The notes beneath the pieces are model-generated. The model searched no databases, was not told where the DNA came from, and was given only the letters and a program-made list of their open reading frames with translations. The translations under genes were made by a program, and so were the position numbers. A stretch of 63,261 nucleotides of DNA from contig NZ_AEJC01000537.1 in assembly GCF_000317595.1 (NCBI RefSeq), positions 1 through 63,261 on the forward strand. The letters are read 5' to 3'. This document shows positions 36,601 through 43,201 of the stretch, piece by piece. This DNA comes from Streptomyces ipomoeae 91-03. GTDB taxonomy: Bacteria; Actinomycetota; Actinomycetes; Streptomycetales; Streptomycetaceae. The stretch's first letter is position 1. Every line of letters starts with the position of its first letter.

Positions 36601-37065
36601 CGGGTATCGGCACGCCATGCCGACGACCGCGACGGGATCGCGATCGTGGGCGTGGTCGTGGTCGTCGACCGGCTCCTGGACGTCCCCAGGGGTTTCGCCG
36701 GTCGTCGGGGCGAACCCCAGCGAGGACTGCAGATGCCGGGCCACGGCCGCTGGCGTCGGATGGTCGAACAGCAGCGTGAGCGGCAGTTCGAGCCCGGCGG
36801 CGGCGCCGATGCTGCTCGTCAGTTCCACCGCGGCCAGGGAGTTGTAGCCGAAGTCGCGATAGGCGAGGTCCGGGTCGACGTCCGCCGGTTCCGAGCCGAG
36901 GAGCTCCGCGGTCTTCTCCCGCACCAGATCCAGCAGGGCCGGGTACCGGGCGTCCTCCGGCAGCGCGGCCAGCCGTACCGCCAAGGGGTTGTCCCGCCCG
37001 CCCAACGAGTCGGCCGAGTCCATCGAGTCGGCCGAGTCCATCGCGTCAGCCATCGCGTCAGCCAT
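30610..37065 (-). CDS. Type I PKS: ACP-KS-AT(methylmalonyl)-DH-KR-ACP
   Basis: 2151 residues from the ATG at 37065 (GGAGG 7 nt upstream). Order: N-terminal ACP (30-113, Ser76 in GYNSL), KS (143-570; Cys315, His450, His490), long low-complexity linker (572-725), AT (813-1110; Ser905 in GHSQGE and YASH at 1006-1009, so methylmalonyl), DH (1180-1460; His1212 in DHAVYGTVLLPG, Asp1385 in LLDAAFH), KR (1710-1895; TGGTSGIG, LDD 1802-1804 implying B-type, Tyr1859), ACP (1985-2060, Ser2023) and a C-terminal docking helix. Residues 1902-1948, between KR and ACP, read as nonsense in this frame and match KR-tail sequence in the other two frames (see findings). An N-terminal ACP without a loading AT fits loading by the FAAL. 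Confidence 0.95.
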   Translation of the reverse strand: MADAMADAMDSADSMDSADSLGGRDNPLAVRLAALPEDARYPALLDLVREKTAELLGSEPADVDPDLAYRDFGYNSLAAVELTSSIGAAAGLELPLTLLFDHPTPAAVARHLQSSLGFAPTTGETPGDVQEPVDDHDHAHDRDPVAVVGMACRYPGGVASPADLWDVVAAGRDVVSDFPADRGWDLDGLFSDDPEQPGTSYARTGGFLDSVADFDADFFGVARREALAMDPQQRLLLHTVWEALENAGVDPGTLRKSPTGVYIGSSGQDYEQVARSGPRELEGYWGIGSAGSVLSGRIAYAFGFEGPALTVDTACSSSLVSVHLAAQALRTGECSLAVAGGAAVMATPKVFTEFSRQRALSPDGRCRSYAGAADGTGWAEGVGVLVLERLSEARRRGHRVLALLPGSAVNQDGASNGLTAPNGAAQQRVVRQALAAAGLRPGDIDAVEGHGTGTKLGDPIEIDSLTAVFAEDRPAGRPLRLGSLKSNIGHSQAAAGVGGIIKMIEALRHGVLPRTLHIDEPTPKADWSSGTVSLLTEPTPWPRGTRVRRAGVSAFGVGGTNAHVLVEEPPLNDDPAAEGSADEGGSRGGTAAGRPADEVATGEGTADGIVADEATAAARAAGRSATDEGAAGEAAIDSDTAGASATGASAADGSTAGGSTADGVVPDEGTAAARAAGRSATHEDAAGTGTVGRSVADEGAVDTGTTGRSAAHEGAVGGGVGGGSSVVPWVLSAKSVGALREQAWRLHGRLVEVGEVSPVAVGAGLALTRAHFEHRAAVVGATREELLGAVAALAHGEAVEGTALGRARPGGKVVFVFPGQGSQWIGMGRELAAAHPVFAEELRAVADALAPYVDWSLDDVLRGAPGAPPLDRVDVVQPALFAVMAALAALWRRHGVRPDAVVGHSQGEIAAAYVAGGLSLDDAARVVALRSRAIATTMAGQGGMASVTASPERLLPLLDRWGGRISVAAVNGPSSMTVSGDPDALDELLARCAEDGVWARRVPVDYASHSPQVETIKESLAEALAPLAPRSGEVRFHSTVTAAELDTAQLDAGYWYRNLRQPVRFEEVVRQLLATGHTTFIEVSPHPILTVAVEQTVEATGAAAAVLGSARRDGELARFTGALAEAYAHGAPVAWDAVFDERTARRVELPTYAFRSERYWATPRAGTGDVTGAGLRPTGHPLLTAGAELADGAGWLFTGRVSRGTHGWLDDHAVYGTVLLPGTAFVDIAAWAGARLGCDMVTELTLEEPLALVDDGAVDLQASVGAPDAAGRRSITVHSRAVGSPTGDATGGEGEGDGAWTRHAVGLLEAAPPGEPPARAAAWPPPGATAVDVDGLYDLLADRGFGYGPVFQGLRAAWRHEDGLLAEVDVTADADGFAVHPALLDAAFHAQLTELTGPDAESAQAWLPFTWSGVRIGGPDATRLRVTLTPQGEGTVRMSATDETGAPVASVDAVVARPVSPAKLAAAGAGTDSLFRLEWQPLPMPDPGVPAPSATSAMSVTSATSATSATSATPGTPAAPDTPAAPTAPARPVGPYALLGEGVDTSAYGADVPSYPDLTALLAALDAGAPVPDTVLTAEPAPRATPDAVPDAARARDLAHRTLALLQGWLAEERLADSRLVLVTRDAVAVTPDATTVRPEPAALWGLVRSAQSEHPGRFTLIDLAGADETVPAALHASSEPQLAVRDGIAYVPRVVRARATGEPLPFDPDGTVLVTGGTSGIGAQVARHLVAERGARHLLLVSRRGRAADGVAGLVAELEALGAEVAVAACDITDRAAVAGLLASVPSDRPLTSVVHSAGVLDDGLVEALTPERLDRVMRPKADAALHLHELTAGAPLRSFVLFSSVAGTIGGPGQGNYAAANTFLDAFAQWRRARGLPGLSLAWGLWAETSAMTRHLAGTGWPNWAGWGWLRCRRRTDSGSSTPRTTPVTPAAARPARPGRPPRPGRDGVLPAVLRALAPTTARPTGVRGGALLSRLAGAPPEERDALVAGVVAAEVATVLGHADAGAVDPERPFKELGLDSLGAVRLRNRLSQVTGLTLPSTLVFSHPSVPALAARLRTLLEERATPEEQRPTGTAVYADLDRLAALLPSLAPSDAGAVSTRLRSLLASLEDLSAEDREPGAGGDHGRRVDDATADELFDLIDNDLGVA
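34888..35345. repeat. Repetitive KS-AT linker in the PKS gene
   Basis: The linker between KS and AT encodes about 150 residues of Ala, Gly, Thr, Asp and Ser, whereas such linkers are usually around 100 ordered residues and this one is added to a normal linker. Blocks such as TAAARAAGRSAT occur twice and ADEG/GRSA motifs many times. At DNA level a 'cgcttcggccggccg' motif recurs at 30-60 bp spacing. Confidence 0.75.
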
Positions 37066-37170
37066 GCCCATCCTCCACGTCGTCGCCCTGCGCCCCCGCG
37101 CCAGCCCAAGCCCACCGCTCCCCGTGCGGGGAGCGGCCACAGAGTCCCGTCGTCAGGACCAGATGACTTC

Positions 37171-37240
37171 TCTTCGGATCTCCGGATCTTCCGAACCTTC
37201 CGGATCTTCCGAACCTTCCGGATCTTCCGATCTTCGGATC
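37171..37240. repeat. 18-bp direct repeats upstream of the PKS operon
   Basis: The 18-bp unit tccggatcttccgaacct occurs twice in tandem (37181-37198, 37199-37216), followed by a 14-bp partial copy. The array is flanked on both sides by tcttcggatc (37171-37180 and 37231-37240). The position 100-175 bp upstream of the PKS start suits a regulator-binding array, but it could also be a neutral repeat. Confidence 0.8.
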
Positions 37241-37353
37241 ACCACGTCGTCACGGCCCGGGGGCATGCCGAAGGCACACACCGAACGCCGTACCTTCGGC
37301 CACCCGCCGAACCCTCGATCACGTACGCGTACGCACGAGATCCCTCAGCGGCC

Positions 37354-37440
37354 CCGGGCCGCCGGTCTCCCTGTCAGCCGTCGTCCCGGGCCACCGGTCT
37401 GCCCGTCAGCCCCCGGCCACCGGTCTCCCCGTCAGCCCCC
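37354..37440. repeat. 26-bp GC-rich direct repeats
   Basis: Three imperfect copies of a unit like ccaccggtctccccgtcagc with a cccgg tail lie in tandem, the last two differing at one base. They lie about 50 bp downstream (plus-strand sense) of the hydrolase stop. Confidence 0.7.
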
Positions 37441-37490
37441 GGCCCCGACCGCCGCCGTACCCCTCAGCTCAGCCGCTCGCCGAGCCCGTG

Positions 37491-38339
37491 TCAGCCGCTC
37501 GCCGACCCCGTGCGCAGCCAGGTGCTCAGGTGCGCGGCGAGGCGTTCGGGCTGGTCCTCGGGGATGAGGGTGTAACTGTCGTCGATCTCCACCAGCTCGC
37601 TCTTGGGCAGCAGCTCGGCGAGCCTGCGCCCGTGTGCCGGCGGCATGACCTTGTCCTCGGTGGCCCACACGACGAGCGAGGGCCGGTCGAACTCCCGCAA
37701 CTTCTCGGCCCAGGCGAGAAGTTCCTCCTTGGGAGGCACCCCGAGTACGTACTTCCGCAGATCCCGGCGGATCTCCGCGGAGGTCCACAGGGGCTCGAAC
37801 CAGGTGTCCATCACCTCGTGCGGGACGGGCCGCTTGCTCATCCAGCCCCAGGTCATGGGCAGCCGCCGCATCGGCTTCCACTTCAGCAGCCGGAAGGCGA
37901 GGTTGATACCGCCCGGCAGCTTCGCGGAGGTGTACAGATTCGAACCGGGCAGGCCCGGCGGGAAGTTGTCGAACGCCTCACAGGACGTGATGACGAGCCG
38001 GCCGACCCGCTCGTCCCGGCCCAGGGCGACCAGCGCCTGCGCCCCGCCCCAGTCGCTCATCACCAGGGTGACGTCCCGCAGGTCCAGCGCGTCGAGGAAC
38101 TCGGCGACGAGCCGGGCCACACCGGGGATCGACAGATCGGCGTCGGGCTTCATCGGCCTGCGGTGCCCGCCGAGCGGCAGCGTCGGTACCACGCAACGGA
38201 ACTCCCCGCGCAGCGGCGCCACCACGTTCCGCCACAGGGAGCCGTCCATCGCGACGCCGTGCAGCAGGACCACGACGGGCCCGTCACCGCCGGTGTCCTG
38301 GTACTCCACGGTGCCCGCCGCGAGCTCTACCGAAGCCAT
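37491..38339 (-). CDS. Alpha/beta hydrolase with Asp nucleophile (epoxide hydrolase/haloalkane dehalogenase-like)
   Basis: 282 residues from the ATG at 38339. Oxyanion region VVLLHGVAMDGSLWRNVV and nucleophile elbow VMSDWGGAQAL, where the nucleophile is Asp followed by Trp, as in haloalkane dehalogenases and epoxide hydrolases rather than Ser esterases. A C-terminal VVWATEDKVMPP supplies the acid. The expected terminal His is not obvious (IDDSYTLIPEDQP has Tyr where the family usually has SHF/GHF), so activity is uncertain. It lies between the PKS operon and the ACP operon and could open an epoxide made by a cluster flavoenzyme. Confidence 0.85.
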   Translation of the reverse strand: MASVELAAGTVEYQDTGGDGPVVVLLHGVAMDGSLWRNVVAPLRGEFRCVVPTLPLGGHRRPMKPDADLSIPGVARLVAEFLDALDLRDVTLVMSDWGGAQALVALGRDERVGRLVITSCEAFDNFPPGLPGSNLYTSAKLPGGINLAFRLLKWKPMRRLPMTWGWMSKRPVPHEVMDTWFEPLWTSAEIRRDLRKYVLGVPPKEELLAWAEKLREFDRPSLVVWATEDKVMPPAHGRRLAELLPKSELVEIDDSYTLIPEDQPERLAAHLSTWLRTGSASG

Positions 38340-38710
38340 GTCGAATCTCCTTGGTCCTGGTCGGATGCGGGGGACGGGAACGGCCGACGACGGCTGGCCG
38401 GGTGATCCTGAGCCAAGCAAAACACCTCAACTCCATTTTCGCCAGCGGTAATTCTCGCCAGGATGATCATTGCCCCAAAGGGCAATGGCGTCCTGTGGAG
38501 GTCGTGTGTAGCGTTCGGAGCGCCGTCCCGTGCCGGAACCGCTCGCCGTGCTCTCCACGGCGGTTCGCACCCGGACCTCTCGCATTTCGCCTGCGCCTTT
38601 TTCGAGCGGCGGGGCCGCGTCGTACTCCAGTCGCAGTCCGTCGTGGTTCACAGGAAATTCCAGGCGGCAATTCCAGGCGATTGTTTTCTTCTTACCGGAA
38701 GGGTATCTCC
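38340..38710. other. Divergent promoter region, hydrolase / ACP operon
   Basis: 371 bp of lower GC content than the genes around it, between the divergent hydrolase and ACP operon. It contains the inverted repeat at 38469-38488 and a GGAAGG before the ACP start. A short minus-strand open frame here has no support. Confidence 0.55.
38469..38488. promoter_or_regulatory. Perfect 8-bp inverted repeat, candidate operator
   Basis: CATTGCCC-CAAA-GGGCAATG: two perfect 8-bp arms with a 4-bp spacer, midway between the divergent promoters of the hydrolase and ACP operon. Symmetry and place suit a dimeric regulator such as the LuxR or an AraC/TetR-type protein. A transcript hairpin is the alternative reading. 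Confidence 0.6.
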
Positions 38711-38962
38711 GTGATCACTGCTGAAGAGGTATGCGACCGTATCGCCAAGAAGCTCGGCAGCAAGGCGAGTTCGTACACCCTGAACGCCGACACGGCTTTC
38801 GACTCGGTGGGCCTTTCGAGCCTCCAGATAGCCGACATCGTCTACACCATCGAGGACGACCTCGGCATCGAGTTCGACGAGAGCAAGGCGGCGAGCGTCA
38901 AGACGGTGGCGGATCTGGTGAAGCTCGCGGAGGAGAGCGAGCGGGGCAGCGCCGCCGCGTGA
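38711..38962 (+). CDS. Free-standing acyl carrier protein
   Basis: 83 residues from the GTG at 38711 (GGAAGG upstream). The phosphopantetheine Ser is in DSVGLSSLQIADI, with the usual acidic helix after it (DIVYTIEDDLGIEFDE). The next gene starts inside its stop codon (GTGA), tying it to the methyltransferase. It probably carries the acyl chain for the FAAL, the methyltransferase or the KASIII proteins. The phosphopantetheinyl transferase at 43202 would activate it. Confidence 0.9.
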   Translation: MITAEEVCDRIAKKLGSKASSYTLNADTAFDSVGLSSLQIADIVYTIEDDLGIEFDESKAASVKTVADLVKLAEESERGSAAA

Positions 38963-39834
38963 CGACCATCGACTACCTGGGCGCCACGGCGCAGGCCATA
39001 CGGCACCACTACGACGTCTCGAACGACTTCTTCGCCCTGTGGCTCGACGAGGACCTCACCTACACCTGTGCGCTGTGGGACTTCGACGACCCGGGCGACA
39101 CCCTGGAGGCGGCCCAGAAGCGCAAGCTGGACCATCTGATCGAGGGTGCCAGGGCGTCCGGCGCGGGCCGGGTCCTCGACGTCGGCTGTGGCTGGGGCAG
39201 CCTGCTCGACCGTCTGGTCAACGTCCATGACGTGGGGCAGGCCGTCGGTCTCACCCTCAGCGACAGCCAGGCCGAACGCCTGCGGGAGGCCGCCCTGCCG
39301 CGCACCGAGGTCCGGGTGGAGAACTGGCTCGACCACGAGCCGGCGGAGGGCTACGACGCGATCATCTCGATCGGCGCGTTCGAGCACTTCGCGCGCACGG
39401 GCCTGTCCCGCGCCGAACGCGTCGCCGCCTACCGGGAGTTCTTCGAGCGGTGCCGTGCCTGGCTCCCGAAGGGCGGCCGGCTCGCGCTGCAGACCAACGT
39501 CAAGGGCAACAACGTCCGGATGGACCGGCAGACGGTCCGCGATCTGATGTTCATCATCGACATCATTTTCCCGGAGTCCGAGATCCCGGCCCTTTCCGAG
39601 GTCGTCGAGTCGAGCGAGAAACGCTTCGACATCGTCGCCCTGCGCAATGACCCGGACCACTACAGCCGCACCTGCCAGGAATGGCTGAACCGGCTCCGGG
39701 CCCATCGCGACCAGGCCGTGAAGGTGGCGGGCGAGGAGAACGTGGCCAACTACGAGCGCTATCTGGGCGCGACGGTCGGACATTTCGCCAACCGCCACCT
39801 CGGCCTGTCCAGGCTGATCCTCGAAGCCGTCTGA
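38959..39834 (+). CDS. Mycolic-acid/cyclopropane synthase-like SAM methyltransferase
   Basis: 291 residues, the length of mycobacterial mycolate methyltransferases (which act on ACP-bound chains) and shorter than the ~380-residue bacterial CFA synthase. HHYDVSNDFFALWLDEDLTYTCALW and the SAM motif VLDVGCGWGSLL match the family; EHF (AFEHFAR) and a bicarbonate-site-like Tyr/His region also appear. The family transfers a methyl group to a cis double bond to give cyclopropane or branched products. With the overlapping ACP gene and the desaturase in the divergent operon, an ACP-bound unsaturated acyl chain is the likely substrate. Confidence 0.9.
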   Translation: MTTIDYLGATAQAIRHHYDVSNDFFALWLDEDLTYTCALWDFDDPGDTLEAAQKRKLDHLIEGARASGAGRVLDVGCGWGSLLDRLVNVHDVGQAVGLTLSDSQAERLREAALPRTEVRVENWLDHEPAEGYDAIISIGAFEHFARTGLSRAERVAAYREFFERCRAWLPKGGRLALQTNVKGNNVRMDRQTVRDLMFIIDIIFPESEIPALSEVVESSEKRFDIVALRNDPDHYSRTCQEWLNRLRAHRDQAVKVAGEENVANYERYLGATVGHFANRHLGLSRLILEAV

Positions 39835-39849
39835 GAGGAGGTCCGAGGA

Positions 39850-41226
39850 ATGAACGCGTACAAGAACGCGACGTACAAGAACGCGTACGGGAACGAGTAC
39901 GAGAACGCGTACAAGCACGTCGTCTACTGGCACGACACCGAGCCGGTCACCGTCGGACCCCCGCTGCGGGAGACCGTCGACTGCGACGTCTGCATCGTCG
40001 GCGGCGGCTTCACCGGGCTGTGGACCGCCTACTTCCTCAAAGAGGCCGAACCCGCGCTCGACATCCGTATCGTCGAGGCACACCACTCCGGCTACGGAGC
40101 CTCGGGCCGCGCCGACGGATTCGTCACCCCCACCATCGGCAAGGACATCCAGGCGCTGGTCAAGGAGTTCGGTCTGAGCCGGGCCCTGGAGGCCTCGCAG
40201 GCCGTGGGCCGGTCGATCCTGGAGATCGGCCGGTTCGCCCGCAAGAACCGCGTCGACGCCGAGTACGAGGCCAATGACTACCTGATGGTGGCCACCGACG
40301 CCGCCCAGCTCAAACGCCTCGAACACGACCGCGACCTCGCCGAGCGGATGGGCGCGGCGGGCGCCGGCATCCTGTCGGGCGAGGAGTCCCGGGCGATCAT
40401 CGGCTCACCCGCGGTGCTGGCCGGCATGCGCACCGGCGGCGCGCTGGTGAACCCCTTCAAGCTCGCCCGCGGCATCGCCCGCGTGGTGCGCGAGAAGGGC
40501 GTCACCCTCTACGACAACTCGCCCTGCCTGCGCGTAGAACCGGGCGTACGGCCCACCGTCGTCACCGCCGGCGGCCGGGTGAAGGCGGACAAGGTGGTGC
40601 TCGCCACCAACGTCCACATGGACGCCTTCCCCCCGTTCCGCAGGAAGGTCGTACCGATCTGGACGTACGCGATGGTGAGCGAACCCCTCACCGACGCACA
40701 GCTCGCCCGCGTGGCATGGGCCGGACGCGAGGGCCTGGTCGAGGCCAAGTCCCTGCTCACCTGCGCCCGATTCACCCACGACAACCGCGTCATGTTCGCC
40801 GGCGGACCCGCGCCGTACTACTACGGCCGGGACAAACGGCAGCGGAACATGAACCGGCCCGAGGTCTACCGCGAGATCCACCGGGAATTCCTCCGGTTCT
40901 TCCCGATGTGGGCGGACGTCCGATTCACCTACGCCTACGGCGGAACAGCCGACGTCGTCCGTGACTACGCCCCGCACTTCGGTTCCCTCAGCGGCGGAAA
41001 CATCCTCTACGGGTACGGCTACTGCGGCAACGGCATCGCCGCGACCCACACCGGCGGAAAGGTCCTGCGCGACCTCACCCTCGGCAAGGACACCGACTAC
41101 TCACGGCTGCTGTTCGTGGACGACGAGCGACGCAGGCCCCCCGCCGACTTCCCGCCGGAGCCCGCCCTCTACGTCGGCGCCCGCGCGGTGGCCCGCCTGA
41201 TGGGCTGGAAGGAGTCCCGCCTGTGA
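39850..41226 (+). CDS. FAD-dependent oxidoreductase (DAO family)
   Basis: 458 residues from the ATG at 39850 with GGAGG 11-15 nt upstream. Residues 1-25 are a tandem asparagine/tyrosine repeat (YKNA/YENA) unusual in this family. The FAD motif DVCIVGGGFTGLWTAYFLK starts at about residue 46, and GNILYGYGYCGNGIAATHTGGK near the C-terminus is the second flavin site. The family covers amino-acid oxidases, glycine oxidase and related dehydrogenases. Its GYGASGRADGFV loop resembles oxidases of the GlcD/DadA group. Substrate unknown. Confidence 0.88.
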   Translation: MNAYKNATYKNAYGNEYENAYKHVVYWHDTEPVTVGPPLRETVDCDVCIVGGGFTGLWTAYFLKEAEPALDIRIVEAHHSGYGASGRADGFVTPTIGKDIQALVKEFGLSRALEASQAVGRSILEIGRFARKNRVDAEYEANDYLMVATDAAQLKRLEHDRDLAERMGAAGAGILSGEESRAIIGSPAVLAGMRTGGALVNPFKLARGIARVVREKGVTLYDNSPCLRVEPGVRPTVVTAGGRVKADKVVLATNVHMDAFPPFRRKVVPIWTYAMVSEPLTDAQLARVAWAGREGLVEAKSLLTCARFTHDNRVMFAGGPAPYYYGRDKRQRNMNRPEVYREIHREFLRFFPMWADVRFTYAYGGTADVVRDYAPHFGSLSGGNILYGYGYCGNGIAATHTGGKVLRDLTLGKDTDYSRLLFVDDERRRPPADFPPEPALYVGARAVARLMGWKESRL

Positions 41227-42233
41227 GCGCCCGCCGCACGGTCCTGCTCACCGGGGCCTCCGGAGTCGTGGGCCGCAGCATCCTGCGGGAGCGGACACCG
41301 GCCGGTCCACGGATCATCGCCGCCGCCCACAGCGCGCCGGTCCCCGAGGCCGAGGAACCGCCGGTCGCCCTGGACCTGACGGCGGAACGCCTCGGACTCG
41401 ACGCGGACAGCCATGCGGCGCTCGCCGCCGAGGTCGACGTCGTCATCCACTCGGCGGGCCTGACCGAATGGGGCCTGCCCGCCGAGCGCTATGAGCCGAT
41501 CAACGTCGAGGGCACCCGCCGGGTGCTCGAGTTCGCCGAACAGGCGGGCGCCACCGTCCACTTCATGAGCACGGCCTTCGTGGCCGCCCTCGCCCCGGAC
41601 GCGCCCGTGCCCCTCGGCGAGCGGAACGTCGTCCACCACTACATCCGCTCCAAACTCCGGGCGGAGCGGCTGCTGGCCGACAGCGGTCTGCCGCACACCG
41701 TGTTCCGGCCGACCAACCTCATCGGGGACTCCCGCACCGGCTGGACCTCCCAGGGGCAGATCGTCCAGCTGATGTCGGACTGGATCGGCCGGGGCCGGGC
41801 GCCGTTCGTCCCCGCCCACCCGGGCATCCGCATGGACTTCGTCCCGCAGGACCTGCTGTCGCGGGCCGTGCTGCGCGCCATCGAACTCGGGGACGACCGG
41901 GGCGAGTTCTGGGTGACGTACGGCGAGGAGGCGATGGACGTCGAGACCTGTCTGGAGCTCCTGGTCAAGCACGCCGCCGGGCGCGGCCGTCAGCTGACCG
42001 CGCCACCGGTGGTGAACGCCGACGACCTCGACCCCGAGGCCATCGCGCGGACGGCGCCGATGACCCGCTCGTACCTCTCGGTCCTCCGGGACGTCAGCGA
42101 GGTCACCCGGTGCAGCGGCGGTGTCCTGCCCACCTCCATGCCCGAGTTGCGCGAGCGCTACGGCATCCCCCGTGTCGACGACACGGCCGCGTATCTGACC
42201 GGCCTGGAGTACGCCGCCGAGCACTTCGGCTGA
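41223..42233 (+). CDS. NAD-dependent epimerase / thioester-reductase-like protein
   Basis: 336 residues from a GTG overlapping the upstream stop (GTGA). Rossmann motif VLLTGASGVVGRSIL, and a YIRSK (Tyr-x3-Lys) catalytic pair; the overall plan (HSAGLTEWG, FRPTNLIGDSRTG) fits the extended SDR/NAD-binding-4 group that includes carboxylic or thioester reductases of NRPS/PKS pathways. Either reductive release of an ACP-bound chain or epimerisation is possible; the male-sterility-type C-terminal domain is absent, so it is not a fatty acyl-CoA reductase of the long type. Confidence 0.85.
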   Translation: MSARRTVLLTGASGVVGRSILRERTPAGPRIIAAAHSAPVPEAEEPPVALDLTAERLGLDADSHAALAAEVDVVIHSAGLTEWGLPAERYEPINVEGTRRVLEFAEQAGATVHFMSTAFVAALAPDAPVPLGERNVVHHYIRSKLRAERLLADSGLPHTVFRPTNLIGDSRTGWTSQGQIVQLMSDWIGRGRAPFVPAHPGIRMDFVPQDLLSRAVLRAIELGDDRGEFWVTYGEEAMDVETCLELLVKHAAGRGRQLTAPPVVNADDLDPEAIARTAPMTRSYLSVLRDVSEVTRCSGGVLPTSMPELRERYGIPRVDDTAAYLTGLEYAAEHFG

Positions 42234-42264
42234 GCGCCCCGGCCACCGACGGAAGGACACTGGC

Positions 42265-43185
42265 GTGAACGACGCCTGGAACGCCCCGGACCTGCGGGGG
42301 AAGGTGGCCGTGGTCACCGGGGCCAGCCGGGGCGTGGGCCGCGGCATCGCGCTCGCGCTCGGTGACGCGGGCGCGACCGTGTACGTCACCGGCCGCAGCA
42401 CCCGCGCCGGAGCGCGCACCGAGGATCTGCCCGGCACGGTCGACGATACGGCCGACGAGGTGACGCGGCGCGGCGGCACGGCCGTCGCCCTGCGCTGCGA
42501 CCACTCGGTGGCGGCGGACAACGCGGCCCTCGCCGAGCGGATCGAGGCCGACCACGGCCGACTGGACCTCCTGGTCAACAACGCCTGGGGAGGCTACGAG
42601 CGGTCCGCCGAGGTCCGCTTCGACGCCCCCTTCTGGGAGCAGCCGATGTGGCGCTACGAGCTGTTCGAGGCGTCGCTGCGCGGCCAGTACGACGTGACGC
42701 GCCGGCTGGCCCCGCTGATGATCCCGCAGGGAAGCGGTCTGGTGGTCGGCATCAGCTTCTCCGACGGGGACATCTACCTCGGCCAGGTCGGCTACGACGT
42801 CTTCAAGTCGGCGTCCGACCGCATGTGCCGGGGCTTCGCCGCCGACCTGCGCAAACGCGGTGTCGCGGCGGTCTCCCTGCACCCGGGCTTCGTGCGGACC
42901 GAGCGGGTGGAGGCGGCCTGGGACGCGATGGGCAGCGGCCCGGCGTCGGTGGTGCACTCACCGGAGTACGTGGGCCGGGCGATCGCCGAACTGCTCGCCG
43001 ACCCCGATGTCATGGAGCGCTCGGGCAAGGTGCTGAGCACGGGCGACCTGGCGGTCGAGTACGGCTTCGACGACGTGGACGGGCGCCGTCCGCCGGCGTT
43101 CCGTCTGGAGGGCCGGATGACCCTGGCCACCCGGATGCACCGGCTGAACAAAGTGGTGAGCGCGGGCGGCGGTGGACAGCCGTAG
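42265..43185 (+). CDS. Short-chain dehydrogenase/reductase
   Basis: 306 residues, GTG start. NADP motif VVTGASRGVGRGIALALG, NNAWGG in place of NNAG, then Tyr in GYDVFKSASDRM (Tyr-x3-Lys). The serine position is in GISFSD. The middle holds a longer substrate loop (FDAPFWEQPMWRYELF). Classical SDRs of this kind reduce keto groups or oxidise alcohols. It ends the plus-strand operon, 17 bp from the convergent PPTase gene. Confidence 0.87.
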   Translation: MNDAWNAPDLRGKVAVVTGASRGVGRGIALALGDAGATVYVTGRSTRAGARTEDLPGTVDDTADEVTRRGGTAVALRCDHSVAADNAALAERIEADHGRLDLLVNNAWGGYERSAEVRFDAPFWEQPMWRYELFEASLRGQYDVTRRLAPLMIPQGSGLVVGISFSDGDIYLGQVGYDVFKSASDRMCRGFAADLRKRGVAAVSLHPGFVRTERVEAAWDAMGSGPASVVHSPEYVGRAIAELLADPDVMERSGKVLSTGDLAVEYGFDDVDGRRPPAFRLEGRMTLATRMHRLNKVVSAGGGGQP

Positions 43186-43201
43186 CCGGGCCGGCGCGGT
43201 A

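Larger units (their letters stand above)
37066..37490. promoter_or_regulatory. Leader/promoter region of the PKS operon with two direct-repeat arrays
   Basis: The 425 bp hold no gene I can support. The PKS promoter should lie here (minus strand), along with the 3' end of the alpha/beta hydrolase. It contains the two arrays listed separately. No clear sigma-factor consensus was seen. Confidence 0.5.

Noticed and set aside
38427..38651. 74-residue minus-strand frame in the hydrolase/ACP spacer
   Set aside because: No homologous motif, and it overlaps the inverted repeat and expected promoters.
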